A stretch of 8,063 nt of DNA from Alphaproteobacteria bacterium (GTDB lineage: Bacteria > Pseudomonadota > Alphaproteobacteria > UBA8366), in contig JABJCS010000116.1 in NCBI GenBank assembly GCA_018665505.1, positions 1-8,063 on the forward strand, read 5' to 3'. The notes beneath the pieces are model-generated. The model saw nothing but the letters and a program-made list of their open reading frames with translations, was not told the origin of the DNA and ran no database searches. Both the position numbers and the translations under genes were made by a program. Below, piece after piece: positions 1 to 5,480 of this stretch (its first letter is position 1; each line of letters begins with the position of its first letter).

Positions 1-130
1 CTTCAAGCTCCTCGATAGCAGTTGCGTCGAGGCGCCGCCGTGTGAAGACACCGGCGATACCGTCGACCAGACGCGACGATGATTTCGAAAGCCCCGCCTT
101 TAAGCGGCTGAACCACCCGCCGCCGCTCAT
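1..130 (-). CDS. ftsY: SRP receptor GTPase FtsY, N-terminal fragment (cut by window edge)
   Basis: Only the first 43 codons are in the window; the gene continues past base 1. Reading from the ATG at 130-128, the protein starts MSGGGWFSRLKAGL and continues with a Ser-rich, basic helix, then FTRRRLDATAIEELE. The pattern W-F-x-R-L-(K)-x-G-L-x-K, then a G-I-x-x-(V/I)-F segment, then (K/R)-(K/R)-x-L-D-x-x-x-x-x-x-L-E is characteristic of the N domain of FtsY, and the long acidic A region seen in E. coli is absent. FtsY is the membrane-associated receptor that binds SRP (Ffh plus 4.5S RNA) and hands ribosome-nascent chains to the Sec translocon. Its ATG overlaps the mtaB stop codon as ATGA, so it should be translationally coupled as the third gene of dapF-mtaB-ftsY. 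The GTPase domain lies outside the window, so the identification rests on the N-terminus and gene order. Confidence 0.88.
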   Translation of the reverse strand, partial: MSGGGWFSRLKAGLSKSSSRLVDGIAGVFTRRRLDATAIEELE

Positions 131-1395
131 GCGGCTCGCCTGGCGATGAGGGTTGCCTGCAATCGCCCGTTCGCATCGACGCGATCGACCTGAGCCCTCA
201 CGATATCTCCCGGCGTGCCCGGCGACCCGATTTCGATGGGCGCGAAAGCGGTGGTGTGACCCTTTGTCTGCGTCTCCAGCAATATCTCTTCCGTAATCCC
301 GATCCGGCTGTCGAGATATTGCCGCGCGGCCGTGTCGCCTGCGGCACGCAGCCGTACTGCTCTCGATTTCCGTTCCGCTATTTCGACCGGCGGCATGCGT
401 GACGCAGGTGTGCCCGGACGTTCCGAATAGGGAAAAACGTGCAGCCAGGTCAGGCCACAATCCGAAATCAAATCCAAGGTGTTTTGAAACATGGCCTCGG
501 TCTCGGTGGGAAAGCCTGCGATCACGTCCGCACCAAAAACGACATCCGGGCGCAAACTCCGAAGCTCTTCACAAAGTTCCACAGCTTGCGCGCGCGAGTG
601 TCGGCGCTTCATGCGTTTCAATATCATATCGTCACCCGCTTGTAGCGAGAGATGCAGGTGCGGCATCAACCGTTCTTCTTCGGCAATTAGACGTTTCAGA
701 TCATCATCGATTTCGATGCAATCGATCGACGAGATCCGCAGCCGTTGCAAATGCGGTACATTGGCGAGCAGACGCCGCGTCATCTGCCCGAGACTGGGCT
801 GTCCCGGCAGATCGGCGCCATAGGAGGAGATGTCGACGCCGCTGAGAACGATTTCGCGATACCCATTGTCGATTAATGCACCTACCTGCCGGGTGATTTC
901 GCCGATCGGCACGGAACGACTGTTGCCGCGCCCGTAGGGGATGATGCAGAAAGTGCAGCGATGGTCACACCCTTGTTGTACCTGCACGAAGGCACGCGCT
1001 CTGTCCTCGAAACCGCGGATAAGATGGCTGGCGGTTTCGCGTACTGACATGATGTCATTCACCAAGACTGGCACTTCCGAGAGATAACTGGCGGCATCGA
1101 GTTTTTCCGCATTGCCGATCACGCGGTCGACTTCCGGCATGGCGGCATAAGCCGTCGGATCTATCTGCGCGGCGCAGCCGGTAACCACGATCTGTGCCTC
1201 TGGCCGCCGGCGCCGGATGCGCCGGATGGCTTGGCGTGCCTGGCGTTCCGCTTCCTTGGTCACGGCACAGGTATTGACGACGACGATATCCTTGGCGCCC
1301 GCCGCGGTCGCTTGTTCGCGGATGACTTCTGATTCATAGGCGTTCAGCCGGCATCCGAAGGTGATGATTTCCGGTGACTGTTTCACGGGCTTCAT
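127..1395 (-). CDS. mtaB: tRNA t6A37 methylthiotransferase MtaB (radical SAM, MiaB family)
   Basis: This 422-residue protein has the three-part layout of methylthiotransferases. The N-terminal UPF0004 domain carries the three cluster cysteines in FGCRLN (C15), NTCAV (C43) and TGCA (C74). The radical-SAM core has CDHRCTFC (C143, C147, C150), followed by IPYGRGNSRS and a GADVIAGFPTE segment. A C-terminal TRAM-like part (about 355-420) is expected to bind tRNA. The opening ITFGCRLN and the spacing of the cysteines fit the MtaB/YqeV branch, which turns t6A37 into ms2t6A37 in ANN-decoding tRNAs, better than MiaB (typically GCQMN) or RimO (ribosomal S12). The enzyme uses two [4Fe-4S] clusters and two SAM. 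Its ATG overlaps the dapF stop, with no clear Shine-Dalgarno sequence ahead of it, which suggests translational coupling; its own stop overlaps the ftsY start. The exact substrate is inferred from the family. Confidence 0.92.
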   Translation of the reverse strand: MKPVKQSPEIITFGCRLNAYESEVIREQATAAGAKDIVVVNTCAVTKEAERQARQAIRRIRRRRPEAQIVVTGCAAQIDPTAYAAMPEVDRVIGNAEKLDAASYLSEVPVLVNDIMSVRETASHLIRGFEDRARAFVQVQQGCDHRCTFCIIPYGRGNSRSVPIGEITRQVGALIDNGYREIVLSGVDISSYGADLPGQPSLGQMTRRLLANVPHLQRLRISSIDCIEIDDDLKRLIAEEERLMPHLHLSLQAGDDMILKRMKRRHSRAQAVELCEELRSLRPDVVFGADVIAGFPTETEAMFQNTLDLISDCGLTWLHVFPYSERPGTPASRMPPVEIAERKSRAVRLRAAGDTAARQYLDSRIGITEEILLETQTKGHTTAFAPIEIGSPGTPGDIVRAQVDRVDANGRLQATLIARRAA

Positions 1396-2216
1396 TCGCT
1401 GTTATAGAGGCCGGAAAAACTCGTCGCCACCGGGCCACTTAACAAAACGTGGCCGTCCGCGCGCCAAGTTGCCGTCAAAATACCACCGTCGGCGACGATC
1501 TCCGCCGTCCGCCCGTCAATAATGCCGCGCTGAGCGGCTGCGACCACAACCGCACAAACACCGCTCCCGCAGGCAAGCGTAACGCCGACACCGCGCTCCC
1601 AGACCCGCATACGCAATCGACCGTCATCCATGCGGGAGACAAACTCGACATTGGTCTTCTCCGGAAACAGTTCGTGCATCTCGACCAGGGGGCCGATCCG
1701 TTCGACGTCGACCGCTTCGGCATCGTCTACGAAAAAGACGCAATGCGGGTTTCCCATGCCCACCGCGACAGGATCGGAAATGCCGTCGAGCTTTAGTGGC
1801 AGATGTAAGGTATCCATATCGCTCGCAAGCGGTACTGCCGACCAATGGGTTTGCGCCGGACCCATATCAACGGTGACCTGTCCGTCCGAATCCATATTGG
1901 CATTGAGGACGGTCGCCAGCGTTTCAATCGTGAGATTCTGCCGGCCCTCGTCAATCATGATTTTGGCGGCGGCGCAACGTGTCCCATTCCCGCAAGCGCC
2001 GGCCTCGGAGCCGTCTGCGTTGTGAAAGCGGAACCGAATATCCGCGCCATTCAGTGGCGCCTCGATCAGCACGATCTGGTCGCACCCGATACCTTTATGC
2101 CGATCTGCCATCGCGGACATCGTTGCAATTGACGGCGAGGCCACTTGTGCACGCAGATCGAGGACAACGAAATCATTGCCGGCGCCATGCATCTTAATAA
2201 AGGGTATCGTCGACAT
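1392..2216 (-). CDS. dapF: diaminopimelate epimerase DapF
   Basis: Converts LL-diaminopimelate to meso-diaminopimelate, the precursor of lysine and of the peptidoglycan cross-link. From the chosen ATG at 2216-2214 the protein is 274 residues, the usual family length, and opens with FIKMHGAGNDFVVLD, the standard DapF start. The two catalytic cysteines are in NADGSEAGACGNGTRC (C75) and LACGSGVCA (C216), so the cofactor-free two-base mechanism is intact. MGNPHCV and RVWERGVG are also present. The frame stays open upstream to a TTG at 2255, with an ATG at 2252, but the extra 12-13 residues (MGWRGNRPPDHG) are unlike the family and are encoded by a hairpin, so I prefer 2216. No good Shine-Dalgarno sequence precedes either start. 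It is the first gene of dapF-mtaB-ftsY and overlaps mtaB by ATGA. Confidence 0.95.
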   Translation of the reverse strand: MSTIPFIKMHGAGNDFVVLDLRAQVASPSIATMSAMADRHKGIGCDQIVLIEAPLNGADIRFRFHNADGSEAGACGNGTRCAAAKIMIDEGRQNLTIETLATVLNANMDSDGQVTVDMGPAQTHWSAVPLASDMDTLHLPLKLDGISDPVAVGMGNPHCVFFVDDAEAVDVERIGPLVEMHELFPEKTNVEFVSRMDDGRLRMRVWERGVGVTLACGSGVCAVVVAAAQRGIIDGRTAEIVADGGILTATWRADGHVLLSGPVATSFSGLYNSE

Positions 2217-2224
2217 GCCGTGAT

Positions 2225-2247
2225 CTGGCGGGCGATTGCCCCGCCAG
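2225..2247 (-). promoter_or_regulatory. Perfect 8-bp inverted repeat just upstream of the dapF start
   Basis: CTGGCGGG (2225-2232) and CCCGCCAG (2240-2247) are exact reverse complements separated by 7 bases. In the dapF transcript this GC-rich hairpin would end 8 nt before the chosen ATG, in the place where a ribosome-binding site would sit. Neither side is followed by a U-run, so it is not a terminator in either direction. It may affect initiation or mRNA stability of the operon; that role is inferred. Confidence 0.5.
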
Positions 2248-2274
2248 CCCATCAATTTGTTGTATCCGAAACGC

Positions 2275-2304
2275 CTTATAGGGTGCGGCGGGCGGGGCTG
2301 TCTA
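2275..2304 (-). promoter_or_regulatory. Predicted sigma70 promoter of dapF-mtaB-ftsY
   Basis: On the minus strand, TAGACA (2304-2299) and TATAAG (2280-2275) are separated by 18 bp, a 5/6 match to each sigma70 hexamer. Transcription would start near 2268, giving a leader of about 50 nt that contains the inverted repeat at 2225-2247. The element sits in the 110-bp gap after the regulator gene, so dapF can be expressed independently of it. Confidence 0.5.
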
Positions 2305-2326
2305 CTGCTTTACGGCACTTCGCCGC

Positions 2327-2728
2327 TTACTCGTTCTCGGAAAGTGTCCGCAGGAGACTCAAAAAGTTTTGTCGGAGTTGTCTGTCGGGAATCGAATAAT
2401 ATGCCTCTATTAGCTTCTCGCATTCTTGGTCTATGCCGATCGATGTGATGGATTTGATAGCATCGGAGTGTACCGATGTCTGGATGGTAAGAGGCGCTTC
2501 GTGGAAAAAATTTTCGACCGCTGTATCCAAAGCCATGGAAATTTCATAAAGTCGGCCTGCGCCAATTCGATTGGCACCACTTTCGTACTTTTGGACTTGC
2601 TTGAAACTCACGCCAATTTCGTTTCCCAAAACCGTTTGACTGAGGCCAAGTTCACGCCGACGCGCTCGAATACGCTGACCAACGTGAAAATCAATAGGAT
2701 TTGGTTTCCGCGTTACGTTGCGCGCCAT
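2327..2728 (-). CDS. XRE-family helix-turn-helix transcriptional regulator
   Basis: This 133-residue protein has a Cro/CI-type (HTH_3) DNA-binding domain at about residues 16-72. VGQRIRARRRELGLSQTVLG forms the first helices and the supporting helix, SFKQVQKYESGANR contains the recognition helix, and GRLYEISMALDTAVENFF closes the domain. The C-terminal half (about 85-133) is a short helical tail that ends in IPDRQLRQNFLSLLRTLSE, a layout shared with small alphaproteobacterial regulators such as the PraR-like group. I cannot name an orthologue or a target. A strong Shine-Dalgarno sequence AGGAAGG (2745-2739) lies 10 nt before the ATG and supports this start. The gene is about 47% GC over 2401-2700 (141 of 300 by hand count), well below neighbouring ffh, and sits between two housekeeping clusters, so it may be a later insertion. 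Autoregulation through the dyad at 2759-2774 is plausible but untested. Confidence 0.88.
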   Translation of the reverse strand: MARNVTRKPNPIDFHVGQRIRARRRELGLSQTVLGNEIGVSFKQVQKYESGANRIGAGRLYEISMALDTAVENFFHEAPLTIQTSVHSDAIKSITSIGIDQECEKLIEAYYSIPDRQLRQNFLSLLRTLSENE

Positions 2729-2746
2729 ATAATATAAGCCTTCCTA

Positions 2747-2817
2747 GTTATAGGTAGCGCAAAGAACCCTTTGCACCACTACAATTTGTATCATATTGAG
2801 CAACCGGAAGCAGACAA
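2747..2817 (-). promoter_or_regulatory. Candidate promoter elements of the XRE regulator gene
   Basis: Two readings are possible on the minus strand. TTGTCT (2817-2812) and TATGAT (2795-2790), with 16 bp between them, match 4/6 and 5/6 of the sigma70 hexamers and would start transcription near 2783. A second -10-like TATAAC (2752-2747) lies closer to the gene but has only a poor -35 at the right distance. Either way, the dyad at 2759-2774 overlaps or directly follows the promoter. Confidence 0.3.
2759..2774. promoter_or_regulatory. Perfect dyad GCAAAG-N4-CTTTGC, candidate operator
   Basis: GCAAAG (2759-2764) and CTTTGC (2769-2774) are exact inverted halves around the 4-base centre AACC. The dyad lies 31 bp upstream of the XRE start codon and between two candidate -10 elements. 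Palindromes of about this size at their own promoter are typical binding sites for dimeric XRE regulators, which makes it the best candidate for an autoregulatory operator. It has no following U-run and so is not a terminator. Binding is inferred. Confidence 0.4.
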
Positions 2818-2863
2818 GCAAGTTCGGTATAGTTTCGCAGTCGCAATCTTCTTCCCTATTTAC

Positions 2864-2880
2864 GCGTGCAAACAGCGTGC
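2864..2880 (+). repeat. Direct repeat GCGTGC, 11-bp period, upstream of the ffh -35
   Basis: GCGTGC occurs at 2864-2869 and again at 2875-2880, one helical turn apart, ending 6 bp before the predicted -35 of ffh. The spacing and position would suit an activator or sigma/RNA-polymerase contact site, but a repeated hexamer can arise by chance. Confidence 0.2.
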
Positions 2881-2886
2881 CGAAGC

Positions 2887-2915
2887 TTGACTCGGTGGGA
2901 CAAGGGCGGTAAAAG
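2887..2915 (+). promoter_or_regulatory. Predicted sigma70 promoter of the ffh operon
   Basis: TTGACT (2887-2892) and TAAAAG (2910-2915), separated by 17 bp, match 5/6 and 4/6 of the consensus hexamers at the ideal spacing. Transcription would start near 2922, leaving a leader of about 110 nt before ffh. It is the best plus-strand promoter in the gap and probably drives ffh-rpsP-rimM-trmD-rplS, perhaps also leuC. Confidence 0.55.
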
Positions 2916-2931
2916 CCCCCCGGAATTTCAA

Positions 2932-2993
2932 GGGAACGCTGATTTCCCGGCCCCAAGGGGCTCCGCCAGTCCGCGAGTGTTCGCGCACTGGCG
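2932..2993 (+). promoter_or_regulatory. Three consecutive hairpins in the predicted ffh leader
   Basis: The first hairpin pairs GGGAA (2932-2936) with TTCCC (2944-2948). The second pairs GGCCC (2949-2953) with GGGCT (2958-2962), including one G-U pair. The third and strongest pairs CGCCAGT (2964-2970) with ACTGGCG (2987-2993) and CGCGA (2972-2976) with TCGCG (2981-2985), giving 12 base pairs with a single C-C mismatch and a GTGT loop. A TTTT follows only 9 nt later (3003-3006), so this is not a clean terminator. It matches no riboswitch or protein-binding leader I can name. Confidence 0.45.
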
Positions 2994-3031
2994 CGATCGG
3001 CGTTTTCTGCATTGGGATATATGGAACGGCA

Positions 3032-4390
3032 ATGTTTGACACGTTAAGCGACCGCCTGGGAGGTATTTTTGACAGCCTCACGCGTCGTGGCGTCCTAAAA
3101 GAGCAGGACGTCGACGAGGCGATGCGCGAGATTCGCGTAGCGTTGCTGGAGGCCGATGTCGCATTGCCGGTCGTCCGTGATTTTATTGCCAAGGTAAAAC
3201 CTGCGGCCTTGGGCCGTGAGGTCCTGCGGTCCGTCACGCCGGGCCAGATGGTGGTCAAGATCGTCCATGACGAACTGACCGCGATGCTTGGCGACGATAC
3301 CGAGGCCGGTGTCAGCTTGGCGGCCACATCGCCCGTGCCGATCCTTTTGGTCGGCTTGCAAGGCTCAGGTAAGACCACCACGGCGGCGAAACTCGGCCTG
3401 CGGCTGAAGACCCGCGACAAGAAAAAAGTACTGATGGCGTCGCTCGATGTATATCGCCCGGCCGCACAACAGCAATTGGCCGTTCTCGGCGAGCAGTCGG
3501 AGGTTGCGACCTTGCCCGTCGTCGACGGCCAGCAACCGGTCGACATCGCCAAGCGCGCGATGCAGGCAGGTCGTCTTGGCGGATACGACGTGGTGATCCT
3601 CGATACCGCCGGTCGCCTTCACGTCGACGAGATGCTGATGGACGAAGTGGCTGCGGTGCGCGCGGTCAGCGAGCCGCATGAAGTCTTACTCGTCGCCGAT
3701 GCGATGACCGGCCAAGACGCGGTCAACGTTGCGGAGAACTTCAATGCCCGGGTCGGCTTGACCGGTATTGTTCTGACACGGGTCGACGGCGATGCACGTG
3801 GCGGCGCGGCGCTATCCATGCGCGCGGTGACTGGATGCCCGATCAAGATGATCGGTGTCGGCGAAAAACTGGATGAGTTCGAGGACTTCCACCCGGAACG
3901 GATCGCCAACCGCATCCTTGGCATGGGCGACGTGGTCAGCCTCGTCGAGAAAGTGTCCGAGACGGTCGAGGCGGAGCAAGCTGAAAAGCTCGCGAAGAAG
4001 CTTCAAAAAGGCGAAATGGACTTGAACGATCTGGCCGATCAACTGGATCAAGTGCAGAAAATGGGTGGTCTCGGCAGCTTAATGGGTATGCTCCCCGGTG
4101 TTGCGAAAGCGCAAAAACAAATGGCCGAGGCGAATATCGACGAAAAGATGATTCGACGTCAAAGGGCTATTATCTCGTCCATGACAATCGATGAACGCCA
4201 CCGCCCCAAAGTCATTCAAGCGTCACGGAAACGCCGTATTGCGACAGGCTCAGGCACGTCCGTGCAAGAAGTAAACAAGCTGCTGAAGCAGTTTCAAATG
4301 ATGAACAAGATGATGAAGAAGGTAGGCAAAATGGGGAACAAGGGGCTGATGCGCCATGGTCTTCCCGGGATGCCGCCCGGCTTCGGTTGA
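3032..4390 (+). CDS. ffh: Signal recognition particle protein Ffh (SRP54)
   Basis: This is the 452-residue GTPase subunit of the bacterial SRP. With 4.5S RNA it binds signal sequences as they leave the ribosome and docks on FtsY at the membrane. The N domain (about 1-90) has the family pattern ALLEADVALPVV. The G domain has the P-loop GLQGSGKTT (108-116), DVYRPAA (139-145), DTAGR (191-195), TRVDGDARGG (249-258) and GVGEKLDEFE. The methionine-rich M domain (about 300-452) holds the RNA-binding helix-turn-helix around RHRPKVIQASRKRRIATGSG and ends in a run of Met, Lys and Gly. The G4 motif is TRVD rather than TKVD, a variant I recall as usual in this class. A GGAA at 3023-3026 precedes the ATG by 5 nt. 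It leads the ribosomal/tRNA-modification operon, and its stop codon is inside a hairpin at 4375-4397. Confidence 0.97.
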   Translation: MFDTLSDRLGGIFDSLTRRGVLKEQDVDEAMREIRVALLEADVALPVVRDFIAKVKPAALGREVLRSVTPGQMVVKIVHDELTAMLGDDTEAGVSLAATSPVPILLVGLQGSGKTTTAAKLGLRLKTRDKKKVLMASLDVYRPAAQQQLAVLGEQSEVATLPVVDGQQPVDIAKRAMQAGRLGGYDVVILDTAGRLHVDEMLMDEVAAVRAVSEPHEVLLVADAMTGQDAVNVAENFNARVGLTGIVLTRVDGDARGGAALSMRAVTGCPIKMIGVGEKLDEFEDFHPERIANRILGMGDVVSLVEKVSETVEAEQAEKLAKKLQKGEMDLNDLADQLDQVQKMGGLGSLMGMLPGVAKAQKQMAEANIDEKMIRRQRAIISSMTIDERHRPKVIQASRKRRIATGSGTSVQEVNKLLKQFQMMNKMMKKVGKMGNKGLMRHGLPGMPPGFG

Positions 4391-4397
4391 GCCGGGC
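4375..4397 (+). terminator. 8-bp hairpin embedding the ffh stop codon, possible weak terminator or attenuator
   Basis: GCCCGGCT (4375-4382) pairs exactly with AGCCGGGC (4390-4397) around a 7-base loop. The ffh TGA (4388-4390) lies at the end of the loop and the first base of the 3' arm. The sequence after the stem is CTTCTTG, pyrimidine-rich but not a true U-tract, so termination would be partial at best. Partial read-through would set the dose of ffh relative to rpsP; the stem could also be an mRNA-processing or stability site. Confidence 0.45.
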
Positions 4398-4439
4398 CTT
4401 CTTGCAAAACCGATTTAACAAAGTTGGAGAAACGACAAC

Positions 4440-4892
4440 ATGTCATTGAAAATCAGACTAGCGCGTGGGGGAGCGAAAAAGCGTCCCTTCTACCGCATCG
4501 TTGTCGCCGATTCCCGGATGCCCCGGGATGGGCGTTTCATCGAGCGGGTCGGCACCTATAATCCGATGTTGCCGAAAGAACATCCGGAGCGGGTCAACCT
4601 CAAGACCGAGCGGATTCAACACTGGTTGTCTGTCGGCGCACGTCCGTCAGACCGGGTGGCGAAGTTCTTGGGCGGCGCGGAAATTCTTCCGATGCCTGTA
4701 CCGCGTGAGCAAACCAAGAAGAATCTGCCGAAAGCCAAGGCGCAAGAGCGCTTGAAGGAAGCCGAAGAGAAGGCCGCTACCGCTGCCGAAGAAGCCGCCG
4801 CACCGGTGGAAGAGGCCCCAGCGGAGGAAGCTCCCGCCGAGGAAGCTGCCGCCGAAGAGGCTCCGGCTGAAGAAGACAAGGCAGAAGGCTGA
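4440..4892 (+). CDS. rpsP: 30S ribosomal protein bS16, with long Ala/Glu-rich tail
   Basis: Residues 1 to about 85 are the conserved bS16 fold: [20 protein letters not shown], then [22 protein letters not shown], an L-K-x-E-R-I-x-x-W helix with [14 protein letters not shown], and GGAEILP. S16 binds 16S rRNA in the 30S body and is needed for assembly. The protein is 150 residues against about 82 in E. coli. The excess is a basic linker (about 88-106) followed by an acidic, low-complexity tail (107-150) built from PAEEA-like units. Such tails are common on alphaproteobacterial S16. GGAGA (4426-4430), 9 nt before the ATG, is a good ribosome-binding site. It lies 49 bp after ffh and precedes rimM, whose product acts on the 30S head, in the classic order. 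Confidence 0.97.
   Translation: MSLKIRLARGGAKKRPFYRIVVADSRMPRDGRFIERVGTYNPMLPKEHPERVNLKTERIQHWLSVGARPSDRVAKFLGGAEILPMPVPREQTKKNLPKAKAQERLKEAEEKAATAAEEAAAPVEEAPAEEAPAEEAAAEEAPAEEDKAEG
4803..4877 (+). repeat. Imperfect 15-bp tandem repeat coding five PAEEA-like units in rpsP
   Basis: Residues 122-146 of S16 read as five consecutive 5-residue units: [25 protein letters not shown]. At the DNA level the 15-bp units differ at synonymous positions (GAA/GAG, GCC/GCT/GCG), so this is an old or selected repeat and not a recent expansion. The frame is kept throughout. Confidence 0.7.
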
Positions 4893-4925
4893 GGCTGAGA
4901 GAACGTGCGTAACGAGGCAATAGAT

Positions 4926-5480
4926 ATGTCGAACCGTAAGCTTTGTGTTGGAGTGATTACCGCTCCGCGCGGTGTGCGGGGCCAGGTCCGGGTGAAGAGC
5001 TTCACCGCGGAGCCGGACGATATTGTCCAATACGCACCGCTGACCAATGCCGACGGCAGTACAGAGTACCGTCTTGAAATTGTCGGCCACGCAAAGGGTG
5101 TTTTGCTGGCGCGGGTCGAAGGTATCAAGAACCGTGAGGGTGCCGAAGCCCTGCGCGGAGTAGAATTGTTTGTCGACCGCGATGTCCTGCCGGACGGCGA
5201 GGATGAGGACGATTTCTATTATGCGGATCTTATCGGTCTCTCCGCCGTTCTGCCCGATGGCAGTGTCTATGGCACTGTGAAGGCGTTGCACGACTTCGGG
5301 GCCGGTGACATGATCGAACTGTCGCTCGACGGCAGCGGCAATATCATCTTGCCGTTCACGAAAGTGGTCGTGCCGGAAGTCGATATCGCTAACGGTCGGA
5401 TCGTTGTCGACCCACCGGAGATGTTCGGCGACCCCGAACCCGCCCAACCGAATGAGAACGGCGAGGAGGGCGCGCAATGA
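4926..5480 (+). CDS. rimM: 16S rRNA processing protein RimM
   Basis: RimM helps mature the 30S subunit, acting on the 16S 3' domain near S19. The 184-residue protein has an N-terminal beta-barrel domain (about 1-85) starting [22 protein letters not shown], with the family's G-x-I-x-x-x-(H/R)-G-(V/L)-(R/K)-G-x-x-(R/K)-V-x-x-F/T pattern, and ending in [15 protein letters not shown]. The PRC-barrel-like second domain (about 95-170) includes [28 protein letters not shown] and the closing [14 protein letters not shown] and VVDPPE. A short acidic tail follows. I chose the ATG at 4926 because GAGG (4914-4917) lies 8 nt upstream and the family begins close to this point; a GTG at 4905 in the same frame would add seven residues (MRNEAID). 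Its stop overlaps the trmD start as ATGA. Confidence 0.94.
   Translation: MSNRKLCVGVITAPRGVRGQVRVKSFTAEPDDIVQYAPLTNADGSTEYRLEIVGHAKGVLLARVEGIKNREGAEALRGVELFVDRDVLPDGEDEDDFYYADLIGLSAVLPDGSVYGTVKALHDFGAGDMIELSLDGSGNIILPFTKVVVPEVDIANGRIVVDPPEMFGDPEPAQPNENGEEGAQ

Larger units (their letters stand above)
2729..3031. other. Divergent intergenic region between the XRE gene and ffh
   Basis: This 303-bp stretch holds no convincing gene. A 70-codon minus-strand frame at 2744-2956 reads as low-information sequence and resembles no family I know. The left part (to about 2870) is AT-rich and contains the regulator's Shine-Dalgarno sequence, candidate minus-strand promoters and the dyad at 2759-2774. The right part is GC-rich, with the predicted ffh promoter and three hairpins in the ffh leader. 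I looked for the conserved SRP RNA apical motif and did not find it. Confidence 0.7.

Noticed and set aside
2300..2326. Terminator after the XRE gene
   Set aside because: Only a 4-bp CGGC/GCCG stem is visible and no U-run follows.
2799..2821. Possible SRP (4.5S) RNA, because CCGGAAGCAG occurs near ffh
   Set aside because: The match to the conserved SRP RNA apical region is partial and the flanking bases do not pair into the expected long hairpin.
2744..2956. A 70-codon minus-strand reading frame in the intergenic region
   Set aside because: It overlaps the ffh promoter and leader hairpins, has no convincing ribosome-binding site, and its sequence resembles no family or any ordered domain.
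2860..3552. A 230-codon minus-strand frame opposite ffh
   Set aside because: Ser/Thr/Arg-rich composition is typical of the antisense of a GC-rich gene; ffh on the other strand is unmistakable. The other long antisense or out-of-frame readings in the window were rejected for the same reason.
3776..3793. Ffh G4 motif reads TRVD instead of TKVD
   Set aside because: As I recall, Arg at this place is usual in alphaproteobacterial Ffh proteins, so it is not evidence of a defect; the rest of the GTPase motifs are intact.
4905..4925. Upstream GTG start for RimM
   Set aside because: The ATG at 4926 has a well-spaced GAGG and gives the usual N-terminus; the GTG would add seven residues with no family support, although it cannot be excluded.
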